Source of the DNA: RGIG1918 sp964570895
GTDB lineage: Bacteria; Cyanobacteriota; Vampirovibrionia; Gastranaerophilales; Gastranaerophilaceae
NCBI GenBank assembly: GCA_964570895.1
Contig: CAZMZD010000007.1
Span: forward strand, 1-64,000
DNA length: 64,000 nucleotides
Direction of reading: 5' to 3'
This document shows positions 6,880-16,624 of the stretch, piece after piece; position 1 is the stretch's first letter, and every line of letters starts with the position of its first letter. Below the pieces are notes generated by a model. That model was not told where the DNA came from and ran no database searches. It saw only the letters and a list, made by a program, of their open reading frames with translations. A program made the position numbers and the translations under genes.

Positions 6880-7806
6880 TCAATCAAACTCAAAAAACAA
6901 ACAAAGTCCGTTGGCGCTGATGTCAAAAGGCTTGCCATATCTCATTCTATGGACTTCGCCGGAGGCAACATCAACAGACCAATAACCTAAAGTTTTTTTC
7001 TTTTTTTTATTATCCCAAGTTACCGCTCTTACGATAAATTTTGTTTCGTCTTCCGCGTTAAAGCCAAGCACCTCAACATTCCAGCGGTAATTGTTAAAAG
7101 AAATTCCTAAAATTTCTCTGTTATATTTTAAAATTTCTTCTTGCAGCTGTGGATATCTTTTATACACGGTCGTGTTTTCTAGACGTTCAGCTATAATCGG
7201 GTTTGTTGTAAAAATCCCTGTCGTAAAACTCCCGATTTTTTCTTTAAGCAAAACCATATCAGAAGTTGCATTCCAATCCACAATGGTTAACGTTTTAAAA
7301 TCATTTTCTTTAAGCTCATAAACCCCCGTTGCAAGGTTTGTGCCTTTATCTTTATCCATAACGGCGGCGTCAATTAACTTTTTCGTGTGAGTTTTGAAAC
7401 CGGTCAGGGGTTCTATAAAAAGCTCTGATGCCATTTGATTTTGGTTTGGAATGTAGTAATAATAAGTGATTGCGAACTTTTTAAAATCAGGGGAAGCCAC
7501 TTTTATACTATATTGCGTGTGATTTTTTTTAATTGTCGAAAGGTTCATCTCCCAAGTGCCCGCAGGAATATTATATTTTTTTATGTAAGCATGTGGCGGT
7601 TCAACCTTTGATGTTTTTTCATCATGTTCATACGGCTTATCTTCTGGTTTTCTCGCCTCAAGTGGCACAGCGCGGGCTTTTTCAAGCCATTCCTCTTTAG
7701 TTTCAACCATATCTTTAAATTCTTCTTTCTTTTTCTTTGCATAGCAAGGAACAAGGCAAACGCCCAAAAGAAAAATTATCAAAAAATATTTAAAAAACTT
7801 TTTCAT
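6880..7806 (-). CDS. Exported protein of unknown function
   Basis: A 308-residue product starting MKKFFKYFLIIFLLGVCLVPCYA, a clear signal peptide with a possible cleavage after CYA (the LVPC stretch could alternatively be a weak lipobox). A Lys/Glu-rich linker follows, then a mainly beta body with SVDVASGEVHRMRYGKP near the C-terminus. No family is recognised. Start 7806 lies 4 bp after the GH57 stop, so it is the last gene of the thrS-GH57 transcript; a role at the cell surface next to glycan metabolism is only suggested by position. Confidence 0.7.
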   Translation of the reverse strand: MKKFFKYFLIIFLLGVCLVPCYAKKKKEEFKDMVETKEEWLEKARAVPLEARKPEDKPYEHDEKTSKVEPPHAYIKKYNIPAGTWEMNLSTIKKNHTQYSIKVASPDFKKFAITYYYYIPNQNQMASELFIEPLTGFKTHTKKLIDAAVMDKDKGTNLATGVYELKENDFKTLTIVDWNATSDMVLLKEKIGSFTTGIFTTNPIIAERLENTTVYKRYPQLQEEILKYNREILGISFNNYRWNVEVLGFNAEDETKFIVRAVTWDNKKKKKTLGYWSVDVASGEVHRMRYGKPFDISANGLCLFFEFD

Positions 7807-7810
7807 CCAT

Positions 7811-10309
7811 CTACCTGTTCGGTAAACTTGCCCTATCAACTAAAGGACGATAAAATTCCGTGTTTATTTTCAAAAATTCACCGATGTCAAGAAGGCGGTG
7901 GATAAGCTGCCTATCTTGAGCTTTATAGGTCGAATTTTTTAAGTGGTCAAGAATTATTCCCATTTTTTTATAAATATTTTCATAATATAAATTTTGTGCG
8001 CGCCCAATTTCAAAATTTACGCCAAGAAAATCAATCGTTTTAAACAGTTCAAATGTTTCGTTCGCGGTTGTTTGATTAAGATTTTCAGTTAAATTTTGGA
8101 GTGATTTTAATAATTTTTTAGAAATTATTTCGCTGATTTTAGGATTTTTCAAGCGCATATTGAAATTATCTGCTTCGGTTTTAATTGCGTGAATTTCTCG
8201 AACGCGCTCTTCGTCTGTGAAATCAGTCGTACTTTCAAGGGCATTAACCAATTTTCTTGCAAGCGTATACCTTGCGCTAACTTTAAACGCTTCCGGCACA
8301 TCCATACCAAAGCCCATAAGGTAGTTTATTGTTGCTTTTGAGCTTTCATAGAACGTTTCATACGCTATTCCCATATCGGTTAATTTCTTCGCAATAGATT
8401 TTTTAAGAATAGATTTTCTTTTGTCAATTAAAACATCTTTAAGAGTGTAGAGCGTTTCATCAATATCGCTTTTAAATATATCCAAAACGCGCGTATATTC
8501 TTTATCTTTAAATGCTTCAACGATTTTATCTTTAATTTCGTTATAATCTTTTTCGCCGAGAGGTGAACTTACGCAATAAGATTCATAATTTTTTGTTCTG
8601 AGAAGAGCAAAAATCACTTCTTCTTTCTCTGTTGTAATTTGAGAAGTAAGTTTTAATTTGCCTATGAACAGTTTTGAAAAATCTTTGTTTTTCAAAAGTT
8701 TAGATTTCAAAACTTGAAAATCGTAATAATATAGAGAAGAAATTTCCTCGTAACCCTCATAAACACTCAAATTTGCCCAATGGTTAATAATTTTTTGCAA
8801 ATTAATTCTTGAAGGTATTACAAATCTTTCAAAAATATCTTTTCCTGTTCCAAATTCAGGAATGTTGCTTTTTGCTTGTTCTAAAATTGCAAGGAATTGT
8901 TTTTGATAATTTGTATTTGAAAATTCCTTCGCTAAATCCATCGCCATAAGAGCATATTTCATAATTTGCACTGTTTCAATGCCGGATATTTCAGAGAAAA
9001 ACCACCCGCAGCTTGTATACATAAGCATTGCTTGCCTTTGAAGCTCAAGAAGTTTTATTGCGGAAATTCGCTCTTTTGCGGTTAATTTTTTCTTTTCATA
9101 TTTAGCAAAGAAAGCGTCCAATGTTTCAGGGCACCTATTTAAAATAACGTCAATATAGCCATTTCTTGCGTCCCAAAAATTGTTGAAATAGTTTTTGCCT
9201 TCAATTTCGCATAAGATTATAAATTCGTCGCGAAGGTAATTTAGAGCTTTTCTTAAAGGAGTTCTCCATTTTTGGTTCCAGCCTAAGCCACCGCCTGTCG
9301 AACAGCCGCAATCGCATTCCCAGCGCCCAACGCCATGTGAGCAACTCCATGAAGAATTATTTTTGATTATTACTTCATGAGTTGGCGGGAATTTTTCTAA
9401 AAATTCCGCGTAATTTGTGAGCTTAAAGCCTGCGTCTTCTGCTCTGATTGCGAATATGTATGATAGTGCCATATCGCCAAATTTTGTGTGGTGGCCGTAG
9501 CTTTCGCCATCAGTTGCAATGTTTACAAGCTGAACATGCCCGCGCTCCGGCACGTAGCCGTCATTTAAGCGGTTTACAAATTTTTGACCGTCTTTTAAAA
9601 GTTCGTCAAATGCAACCGATTTTGAAATTGCGCCATCATAGAAGAAAATGTCGATATAATCGCCTGAACCGTCTTTTAAGAAATAACGGTATGGCATTGA
9701 AGGGTCAATTGAACCCCAGCTAACATCTTCAAAATCTTTTGTTTCAAGCCTTCTTACAGATTGCGCTTGATATGGCGATAAGATTGTGAATTTTATGCCT
9801 TGTCTGCGGATAATTTCGAGTGTCATATCGTCAACGGCAGTTTCTGCAAGCCAAATGCCTTCAGGCTTTCTGCCAAAACGATATTCAAAATCTCGAATGC
9901 CCCAAATAGTTTGCGTTATCCTATCTTTTTCATTAGAAAGAGGCATAATCATGTGATTATACACTTGGGCAATAGCGTTTCCGTGCCCTGAATATTTTTC
10001 CATAGAAACTTTATCGGCTTCTAAAATCTTTTGATAATTTTCAGGCTTATATTTTTCAAGCCAAGACAATAAAGTTGGCCCAAAATTGAAGCTCAAACAT
10101 TCATAGTTATTGATTATTTGAAGAATTTTGCCTTTATCGTCCGCTATTCTTGACACACAATTAGGCATATAGCATTCGGAAGCTATTCTTTCATTCCAAT
10201 TGTGGAAAGGTTGCGCGCTTTCTTGAAGTTCAATCTCTTCAAGCCATGGGTTTTCCCTTGGAGGTTGGTAAAAATGCCCATGGATTACCAAGTATTTATC
10301 ATCTTTCAT
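7811..10309 (-). CDS. Glycoside hydrolase family 57 protein with DUF3536 region
   Basis: An 832-residue cytoplasmic protein. Residues 1-330 or so form a GH57-type (beta/alpha)7 barrel: YLVIHGHFYQPPRENPW at the start, EGIWLAETAVD with the expected catalytic Glu near residue 155, and NIATDGESYGHHTKFGD near 265 with the likely acid Asp. The long helical remainder corresponds to DUF3536. GH57 enzymes act on alpha-glucans (amylase, branching or transferase reactions); the precise substrate for this subclass is not known to me. An unusual Cys cluster, GRWECDCGCSTGGGLGW, lies near residue 330. It starts 2 bp after the OB-like gene upstream and belongs to the thrS transcript. Confidence 0.85.
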   Translation of the reverse strand: MKDDKYLVIHGHFYQPPRENPWLEEIELQESAQPFHNWNERIASECYMPNCVSRIADDKGKILQIINNYECLSFNFGPTLLSWLEKYKPENYQKILEADKVSMEKYSGHGNAIAQVYNHMIMPLSNEKDRITQTIWGIRDFEYRFGRKPEGIWLAETAVDDMTLEIIRRQGIKFTILSPYQAQSVRRLETKDFEDVSWGSIDPSMPYRYFLKDGSGDYIDIFFYDGAISKSVAFDELLKDGQKFVNRLNDGYVPERGHVQLVNIATDGESYGHHTKFGDMALSYIFAIRAEDAGFKLTNYAEFLEKFPPTHEVIIKNNSSWSCSHGVGRWECDCGCSTGGGLGWNQKWRTPLRKALNYLRDEFIILCEIEGKNYFNNFWDARNGYIDVILNRCPETLDAFFAKYEKKKLTAKERISAIKLLELQRQAMLMYTSCGWFFSEISGIETVQIMKYALMAMDLAKEFSNTNYQKQFLAILEQAKSNIPEFGTGKDIFERFVIPSRINLQKIINHWANLSVYEGYEEISSLYYYDFQVLKSKLLKNKDFSKLFIGKLKLTSQITTEKEEVIFALLRTKNYESYCVSSPLGEKDYNEIKDKIVEAFKDKEYTRVLDIFKSDIDETLYTLKDVLIDKRKSILKKSIAKKLTDMGIAYETFYESSKATINYLMGFGMDVPEAFKVSARYTLARKLVNALESTTDFTDEERVREIHAIKTEADNFNMRLKNPKISEIISKKLLKSLQNLTENLNQTTANETFELFKTIDFLGVNFEIGRAQNLYYENIYKKMGIILDHLKNSTYKAQDRQLIHRLLDIGEFLKINTEFYRPLVDRASLPNR

Positions 10310-10311
10310 AT

Positions 10312-10815
10312 TTATTTAACTTCACCTTTATTGGCTTTTTCAACTATCTCTATTGTGTCTACATCAACCCAAGCATCGCCTAAGGCATTTGAGAACACTT
10401 TACCCGTAATATTTATTTTATCACCTGTGTCAAGTTCTATAAATTTTTCCGCGTAAGACCTTTTCATAAAAAGTTTTAACTCTGAAAGAGGAACATTGTG
10501 GTCAACAACATCATTTCTTTGAACCATAAAGCTTATATAATCTTCGCTTTTGCGCATTGCAGGCGGATAATCAAGCCCAAGGGTTGTGAATTTATCAAAC
10601 TTTCCTTGAATGCGAACAGGTCTGTTTAAAAATTTGTCTACGCCGTCCACGATATCAAGCGGTTGGTTATACGTTTTTAAAACAGGCGCTTTTGTTGCTA
10701 TTGCACGAACATTATCTTCAACTGCTTGAACATTTGTTTGAGTTTGCGCAAAAGTGGCACCGCCAAGAATTGAAATTATTGCGAAAGTTAAAATTAAAGA
10801 ATATATTTTTTTCAT
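10312..10815 (-). CDS. Secreted OB-fold-like protein of unknown function
   Basis: A 167-residue protein with a signal peptide (MKKIYSLILTFAIISILGGATFA, cleavage likely before QTQ). The body contains LNRPVRIQGKFDKFTTLGL and LDTGDKINITGKVFSNALGDAWVDVDTIEIV, two blocks typical of an OB-fold beta barrel of the stress-induced/tRNA_anti-like kind. It lies between thrS (10 bp upstream) and the GH57 gene (2 bp downstream), so it is operonic with both. Function is not known; ligand or nucleic-acid binding would be a guess. Confidence 0.7.
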   Translation of the reverse strand: MKKIYSLILTFAIISILGGATFAQTQTNVQAVEDNVRAIATKAPVLKTYNQPLDIVDGVDKFLNRPVRIQGKFDKFTTLGLDYPPAMRKSEDYISFMVQRNDVVDHNVPLSELKLFMKRSYAEKFIELDTGDKINITGKVFSNALGDAWVDVDTIEIVEKANKGEVK

Positions 10816-10824
10816 TTTGACCTC

Positions 10825-12600
10825 TTATTCTACAATTTCTTTGCCTTTTGTTTTAATTTCATTTTCCACTTTTTGAGCAAATTCTTCAATATCCATTTCG
10901 CCAATTTGCCCTCTGCCCCTTGCGCGGATTGCAACTTTGCCGCTTTCAATTTCTTTATCACCAAGAACAAGAACGTATGGAATTTTCTTGTCTTTAATAG
11001 CGTCTTTAATCTTGCGGTTCATGCTTTCAGACCTATCGTCAACCAACACTCTCAAGCCTTTTTCTTTTAATTTGTCTGCAAAGTCGTAAGTTGCTTCAAC
11101 GTGCCTATCCGCAATTGGCACTAATGCCACTTGAGTTGGCGCAAGCCAAGTTGGGAATGCGCCTGCATAGTGTTCAATCAAAATGCCATGGAAGCGTTCC
11201 ATTGAGCCAAATACAACCCTATGAAGCATTACAGGCGTTTTCAATTGACCATCTTTATCTTGATATTTAATTTCAAATCTTTCAGGAAGGTTGAAGTCTA
11301 ATTGAATTGTTGCGCATTGCCAAGTTCTGCCAATAGCGTCTTTAATTTTGAAGTCAATTTTAGGACCATAGAACGCGCCATCGCCTTCGTTGATTTCATA
11401 TTTCATATTGCGTTTGTCCATCGCTTCCTTGAGCCCTGCTTCAGCGATTTCCCAATTTTTAATATCGCCAACAAAACTTTCAGGACGAGTTGACAATTCA
11501 ACTTCAAAAGTCATGTTGAAAATTGCCATTGTATCTGCAACAAAATCAATAATATTATTAATTTCACTAACTAATTGTTCAGGTGTACAGAAAATGTGAG
11601 CGTCATCTTGGGTGAAGCCTTGAACACGGGTGAGCCCTGCAAGCGCGCCTGATTTTTCTCTTCTATACACTGTTCCAAGTTCTGCCATTCTTAAAGGCAA
11701 ATCTCTGTATGAATGTCTTTGAGCTTGGTAGATAAGAATGTGGAACGGGCAGTTCATCGGTTTAACGATATATTGTTCGTCTTCTTCATTTTCTTTTTGA
11801 ATAAAGAACATATTTTCCTTGTAGTGGTCAATATGCCCTGATAATTCCCAAAGTTTTGATTTTGCAAGTTGTGGAGTTTGAACAATTACATAGCCTCTTT
11901 TTCTGTGTTCTGCTCTCCAATAATTTTCAATTTCTTCGCGAACTGTGTATAAATTTGGGTGCCAAAGAACAAGCCCGCCGCCGATTTCATCTCTAACAGA
12001 GAACAAATCAAGCTGGGTGCCAAGTTTTCTATGGTCGCGTTTTTTCGCTTCTTCAACCATATTTATATATTCTTTTAAATCATCTTTGTTCAAAAATGCT
12101 GTCGCATAAATTCTTTGAAGCATTTTGTTGGCAGTATTCCCTCTCCAATAAGCACCCGCAACTGATAAAAGTTTAAAAGCCTTGATTGGGCGAGTGTTTT
12201 CAATGTGTGGACCGCGGCAAAGGTCGTCAAACAAAACGTTTCCGTCTTTATCTTTTGTTAAATAAAGAGTCGGATTATCGTTTTTATGTTCTTCTAATAA
12301 TTCTGCTTTATAAATTTCGCCTTTTTCTTTATATTCTTTAATTTGCGCTTCAACGTCCGGAATTTCATATTTTTCGAATGTTAAATCTTGCGCAACGATT
12401 TCTTTCATTTTTTCTTCAATAACTTTTAAATCTTCTTCCTTAAGAGTTACGCCTTCAATATCGAAGTCATAATAAAAACCATTTTCAATAGATGGACCAA
12501 TTGCAAGTTTTGCGTTTGGATATATACTTTGAACTGCTTGCGCCATAATGTGCGAAGTAGAGTGACGAAGTGTTTGTAAATCAATGTTGTTCTCTTGCAT
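10825..12600 (-). CDS. thrS: Threonyl-tRNA synthetase
   Basis: A 591-residue class II synthetase. LRHSTSHIMAQAV at the N-terminus is the HxxxH editing-domain motif; the usual TGS domain (about 60 residues) is absent, as in some lineages. The catalytic core follows with the zinc-binding region (VKPMNCPFHILIYQ), motif 2 (ELGTVYRREKSGALAGLTRVQGF) and motif 3 (LHRVVFGSMERF), then the anticodon-binding domain (ALVPIADRHVEATYDFADKL). It charges tRNA-Thr, one isoacceptor of which lies at 32737. AAAGGG precedes the ATG. Heads a four-gene minus-strand transcript. Confidence 0.97.
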   Translation of the reverse strand: MQENNIDLQTLRHSTSHIMAQAVQSIYPNAKLAIGPSIENGFYYDFDIEGVTLKEEDLKVIEEKMKEIVAQDLTFEKYEIPDVEAQIKEYKEKGEIYKAELLEEHKNDNPTLYLTKDKDGNVLFDDLCRGPHIENTRPIKAFKLLSVAGAYWRGNTANKMLQRIYATAFLNKDDLKEYINMVEEAKKRDHRKLGTQLDLFSVRDEIGGGLVLWHPNLYTVREEIENYWRAEHRKRGYVIVQTPQLAKSKLWELSGHIDHYKENMFFIQKENEEDEQYIVKPMNCPFHILIYQAQRHSYRDLPLRMAELGTVYRREKSGALAGLTRVQGFTQDDAHIFCTPEQLVSEINNIIDFVADTMAIFNMTFEVELSTRPESFVGDIKNWEIAEAGLKEAMDKRNMKYEINEGDGAFYGPKIDFKIKDAIGRTWQCATIQLDFNLPERFEIKYQDKDGQLKTPVMLHRVVFGSMERFHGILIEHYAGAFPTWLAPTQVALVPIADRHVEATYDFADKLKEKGLRVLVDDRSESMNRKIKDAIKDKKIPYVLVLGDKEIESGKVAIRARGRGQIGEMDIEEFAQKVENEIKTKGKEIVE

Positions 12601-12749
12601 AAATTCAGCCTTTTCCCTTTAAATACAATAAAATTTTACCACTAAAATATTTAATTGTAAAAGTTTGTTAAGAAAATATGAAATAAAATAGCAATTTTTT
12701 TATGCATATATACTTTATATATATACGAGAGATAACTAAGAGGACTAAA

Positions 12750-12977
12750 ATGGCTACAGTACAAGAAAATTTCTTTAGAGTTGAAGGCGAATTAAAAGAA
12801 GCAATGGATAAACTTGATAAATCAAATATCAGAACTCAATTCAAACAAGCTTCTGACCCAATTTATTTGGCATTCAACTATATGGAATCTCGTCCTTTAA
12901 ATAAAATTGCATCAGAAACAATTCAAGAAACTTTTCTTGACCTTTTCAATTTCGTTGCAAAAGCATTCGTAGCTTAA
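12750..12977 (+). CDS. Small conserved-looking protein of unknown function
   Basis: A 75-residue helical protein (MATVQENFFRVEGELKEAMD at the N-terminus, FLDLFNFVAKAFVA at the C-terminus). The ATG at 12750 has AGAGG 6-7 nt upstream and is better than the upstream start at 12702. No signal peptide or known domain. It stands alone, divergent from thrS and meeting ridA end to end with no gap (stop codons adjacent), so no terminator separates them. The clean ribosome site and low-complexity-free sequence argue for a real gene. Confidence 0.65.
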   Translation: MATVQENFFRVEGELKEAMDKLDKSNIRTQFKQASDPIYLAFNYMESRPLNKIASETIQETFLDLFNFVAKAFVA

Positions 12978-13349
12978 TTATTTAACGGCAATAATTTCTA
13001 CTTCACAAAGAGCGCCTTTTGGAAGTTTCGCTTGAACGCAACTTCTTGCAGGTTTTGATGTGAAGTATTTTGCGTATATATCGTTAAATTTCACAAAATC
13101 TGACATATCATCAATAAAACAAGTTGTTTTAACTACATCTTCAAAACTATATCCGGCAGCTTCAAGCAAGGCAGAAATGTTTTTCATAACTCGCTCTGTT
13201 TGCTCTTCAATGCTCCCGCCAATAAATTCTGACGTTTCGGGATTAATTGCAATTTGCCCTGAAAGATATAGTGTGTTACCTGCAATATAGCCTTGAGAAT
13301 ATGGCCCAATTGGTTCAGGTGCAGTTTTTGTATAAACAACTTTTTTCAT
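12978..13349 (-). CDS. ridA: RidA family reactive-intermediate deaminase
   Basis: A 123-residue YjgF/YER057c/UK114 protein that hydrolyses enamine/imine intermediates. GPYSQGYIAGNTLYLSGQIAINPETSEF, ITRSVCSS-equivalent region and the C-terminal SCVQAKLPKGALCEVEIIAV carry the family signature, including the Arg before SCVQ that binds the carboxylate and the Glu near the end. It lies 8 bp after ilvA, whose product makes exactly the 2-aminoacrylate/2-aminocrotonate that RidA detoxifies, which strongly supports the assignment. Confidence 0.93.
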   Translation of the reverse strand: MKKVVYTKTAPEPIGPYSQGYIAGNTLYLSGQIAINPETSEFIGGSIEEQTERVMKNISALLEAAGYSFEDVVKTTCFIDDMSDFVKFNDIYAKYFTSKPARSCVQAKLPKGALCEVEIIAVK

Positions 13350-13357
13350 AATTTCTC

Positions 13358-14560
13358 CTATCTGTTATCAGATAATGTGTAACCCGCTTTTTTAAGCGAT
13401 TTTTTAATTTGCTCAAGATGAGTTTTATTTCTTGTTTCCATAGAAATTTTTAAATAACATTGGTTAATGTCCGTGTTTTCGCCGCCTTGAATATGGCTGA
13501 CTTTTAAGACATTTGCACCTGAATCGGCAATGATTGCAGAAACTTCCTTCAATTGCCCAGGTTTATCGAGCATATAAATTGTAATGTCTGAAAGTCGCCC
13601 TGCTGTGAGCAAGCCTCTGTTTATAACGCGGGATAAAATGTTTACGTCAATGTTACCGCCAGACACGAGGCAAGCAACGTTTTTCCCTTCAAGCTCAAGT
13701 TTGTTGAAAAGCGCCGCTGCAACAGAAACTGCGCCAGCCCCTTCTGCAATAAGTTTTTGTTTTTCAATTAAAGTTAAAATGGCAGTTGCAATTTCATCAT
13801 CTGTCACAGTCACAATTTTATCAACATAATCTTTGCATATACTGTAAGTCAAGCTCCCAGGGGTTTTAACCGCAATGCCATCTGCAAATGTTGAAACTTT
13901 TTTAAGTTTGCACATTTCCGCTTTTTCAAGCGACATAAGCATACTATCTGCGCCGCTTGCTTCAACGCCATAAACTTTGCATTCAGGTTTTAATTTTTTA
14001 ATTGTGTACGCAACGCCTGCAATAAGCCCGCCACCGCCAATTGGCACGATAATTGCGTCAACATCCGGCAATTGGTTTAAAACTTCAAGGGCTATTGTGC
14101 CTTGCCCTGCTATAACTTTTTCGTCGTCAAACGGGTGAATAAAAGTTCCGCCTGTTTGTTTTTGATATTCAACGGCAGCTTCATAAGCATCGTCGTAAAC
14201 GCCGTCTATAAGCATAATTTCAGCGCCGTAGCTTCTTGTTGCTTCAATTTTTGAAATTGGCGCAGTGCTCGGGATAAAAATTGTTGCTTTAATGCCATTT
14301 TTTTGAGCAGCAAGCGCAACGCCTTGAGCGTGATTGCCGGCAGAACAAGCTATAACCCCTTTTGCTTTTTCTTCTTCAGTGAGCGAAGAAATTTTATAAT
14401 ATGCACCACGCAATTTGAAAGAGCCTGTAACTTGCAAATTTTCTGTTTTTAAATAAATATTTGCATTATCCACAATATTTTTCGCGTGAATTAAATCTGT
14501 TTCACGAGCGACTTCTTTCAATTTATGTGCAGCTTGATAAACTGTGTCTAAAGTAAGCAT
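13358..14560 (-). CDS. ilvA: Threonine ammonia-lyase with C-terminal ACT domain
   Basis: A 400-residue PLP enzyme converting threonine to 2-oxobutyrate for isoleucine synthesis. The PLP lysine is in TGSFKLRGAYYK (about residue 49), SAGNHAQGVALAA follows, and VPIGGGGLIAGVAY is the phosphate-binding loop. A C-terminal ACT-like domain (ITIYMLDKPGQLKEVSAIIADSG) is present; length and single ACT domain resemble the catabolic/short biosynthetic form. GAGGT precedes the ATG. It is cotranscribed with ridA. ilvE is at 55114. Confidence 0.93.
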   Translation of the reverse strand: MLTLDTVYQAAHKLKEVARETDLIHAKNIVDNANIYLKTENLQVTGSFKLRGAYYKISSLTEEEKAKGVIACSAGNHAQGVALAAQKNGIKATIFIPSTAPISKIEATRSYGAEIMLIDGVYDDAYEAAVEYQKQTGGTFIHPFDDEKVIAGQGTIALEVLNQLPDVDAIIVPIGGGGLIAGVAYTIKKLKPECKVYGVEASGADSMLMSLEKAEMCKLKKVSTFADGIAVKTPGSLTYSICKDYVDKIVTVTDDEIATAILTLIEKQKLIAEGAGAVSVAAALFNKLELEGKNVACLVSGGNIDVNILSRVINRGLLTAGRLSDITIYMLDKPGQLKEVSAIIADSGANVLKVSHIQGGENTDINQCYLKISMETRNKTHLEQIKKSLKKAGYTLSDNR

Positions 14561-14620
14561 GTTAATACCTCGAGCTAAATTATACGGAAATTATATCACA
14601 CAATTAAGTTTTAGGTCATT

Positions 14621-15925
14621 TTAATTTCCGATGAATATAAGTGAAATTAAAATTATCGGCAAAACAAATCTCATCATAAATAAAACTACATTGCGCAAAA
14701 ATTTATATTTAAAAAGATTGTCTAATTTTGGGACAACAAACCACCCTGCAACAAAGCAAGCGACTGCGCTGTTTGCGGGAAGCATTATGTTTGAAGTTGC
14801 ATAATCGAATAAATCGAACATATTTTTTCCAAACAACTTAAGCGATGGAATAGCCCCGAGCGAAAGAGAGGCAAGAGTCACAAGAATTATCACAATTACA
14901 GAAGTTAAAACTGTTGCGAATTTTCTTGTAATATTAAACCTTTCAACGAATGTTGCAACAACGACTTCAAACATACTTATTGCGGAAGTAAACGCCGCAA
15001 AAAATAAAAGTATGAAAAACAAAATTGCAATAATATATCCAAATTGCATTTGTGCAAAAATCTTAGGTAAAGTTATAAACACTAAGCTTGGGCCCACTTC
15101 CGGCTGCATTCCAAAAGAAAAGACTGAACAAAATATCAAAACGCCTGCAAGAAGAGCGAAAATTGTGTCAAAAATAATTATTGAAAACAAATTTTTGCCG
15201 ATTTTTTCATTTTTTGGAAGATAACTGCCATATATAAGCATTGCCCCCATGCCAATACTTAAAGTGAAAAGCGCTTGCCCAAGGGCTGTTAGCACCATAT
15301 GAGCATTAAATTTTGAAAAATCCGGTTTGAACATAAATTCAAGCCCTGCCGTTGCATTGGGTAAAGTGAGAGCATAAAGTGCAAGCAATACCATAATCAC
15401 ACCAAGTGCCGGCACCATAAATTTATTAACAGCCTCAACCCCTTTGTTCAAACCTTTATAGATAAAATACGCACAAGAAATAGTAAAAATTATCCCAAGA
15501 AAAGGTGCATAAAATATATCAGAAGTTAGATTTGTGAAATATTGAGCGCAGTCTACAATTTTATAATTTACAAGCGCTTTAAAGAAATAATCAATAATCC
15601 AACCGCAAACAACAAAATAAAAACCCATTATGAAAACGGTGGTTATGACATTTGACCAGCCAAACACTTTGAATTTCTCATTTATTGCTTGATACGAGCC
15701 AACATTATCTTTTTGCATTGTTTTGCCGATTATAATTTCAGAGGCAAGAGGAATTGTGCACACTAAAAAAATCAAAAGTAAATATGTGATAAGAAAAACC
15801 GCGCCGCCGCCTTCGCCCATAATGTATGGGAAGCGCCAGATGTTCCCAAGCCCGATTGCAGAGCCAATTGCAGATATAATAAACGCAAGCCGTGTGCTCC
15901 ATTTTGGTCTTAAATTATTTTCCAT
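14621..15925 (-). CDS. Sodium:neurotransmitter symporter (NSS/SNF) family transporter
   Basis: A 434-residue inner-membrane protein with about 11 membrane segments. WSTRLAFIISAIGSAIGLGNIWRFPYIMGEGGGAVF at the N-terminus is the hallmark SNF block around TM1 with the sodium-binding unwound region (shown here as 36 residues only by position: residues 9-44). Bacterial members import amino acids such as tryptophan, tyrosine or leucine with sodium; the substrate cannot be told. Alone on its strand, 60 bp before ilvA; a role in amino acid uptake fits that position. Confidence 0.9.
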   Translation of the reverse strand: MENNLRPKWSTRLAFIISAIGSAIGLGNIWRFPYIMGEGGGAVFLITYLLLIFLVCTIPLASEIIIGKTMQKDNVGSYQAINEKFKVFGWSNVITTVFIMGFYFVVCGWIIDYFFKALVNYKIVDCAQYFTNLTSDIFYAPFLGIIFTISCAYFIYKGLNKGVEAVNKFMVPALGVIMVLLALYALTLPNATAGLEFMFKPDFSKFNAHMVLTALGQALFTLSIGMGAMLIYGSYLPKNEKIGKNLFSIIIFDTIFALLAGVLIFCSVFSFGMQPEVGPSLVFITLPKIFAQMQFGYIIAILFFILLFFAAFTSAISMFEVVVATFVERFNITRKFATVLTSVIVIILVTLASLSLGAIPSLKLFGKNMFDLFDYATSNIMLPANSAVACFVAGWFVVPKLDNLFKYKFLRNVVLFMMRFVLPIILISLIFIGN

Positions 15926-15992
15926 ATTTCATACCTGTTTACTAACCAAATTAATTATAAAATATTTTATAAAAATTATAACGAAGAAGGCG

Positions 15993-16560
15993 TAAAATAG
16001 GCTTTTTGTAGGGGAGGGCTGTTGTTGTAATTAAGGTGCGCCTATATGCACCCTGCGAGTATTTGTTTTTGTTTTGTCAGGCAATGCCTAACCTACGGAC
16101 TTGCACAATAAAATAACCCGTCATCCTGAAAGCGTAGAAAATGAGGATAAATCCGTAATTTTCAAGCTGTTCAGGATCTTATCAATTAATGCAACTTGTC
16201 ACAATGTTTATCCTTTGTTCACTTTTTCTTTTTGTTCAAACGCCGATGCAAAAAGAAAAAGCGAACCGAAAAAGAAAAACACGGCTTTTGCTTTGCCCTT
16301 GCCATTTTTCAAATTTTTATCTCAGAAATCGCAGTCGAGCTTTTGCGAAAAGCTATTTAACAAAAATATGCTCTACACTTTGCAATTAAAGCTGTGACCG
16401 CAAAACCTCTCCGCAATTTCCGTTTTGTGATAAAAATTTAAAAAATTAGATAAACTCGATTTGTCACATCGAAATGAGTTTGGCACGACGGTTTATCACT
16501 TGGATTTTGTCGCAATTAAGGTGTGCCTATACGCACCCTACAGCTGTGAATTTCCTTCAA
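15993..16560. repeat. Block D of dispersed repeats
   Basis: No gene is seen in the ~700 bp between the NSS transporter and the WYL regulator. Copies: AAGGTGCGCCTATATGCACC (about 16032-16051) and AAGGTGTGCCTATACGCACC (about 16518-16537) of the GTGCG family, GTCAGGCAATGCCTAACC (about 16077-16094), and a full plus-strand copy of the ~65-bp GTCATCCTGAAAGCG ... TTCAGGATC repeat (about 16119-16180). Confidence 0.75.
16217..16266. repeat. Long A/T-rich inverted repeat
   Basis: GTTCACTTTTTCTTTTTG (16217-16234) pairs with CAAAAAGAAAAAGCGAAC (16249-16266) with one G-T step and a 14-nt loop. Position between unrelated genes and lack of a T-run argue for a repeat element rather than a terminator. Confidence 0.6.
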
Positions 16561-16624
16561 CTGCTTGATTTGTCAAAAATGGTCGTTGTGTAAAATAAAT
16601 ACTGTAATTTATATAAGGTGCACC

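Noticed and set aside
16565..16624. N-terminal extension of the WYL regulator
   Set aside because: It lies upstream of a good AAGGTG-ATG start and has no domain similarity.
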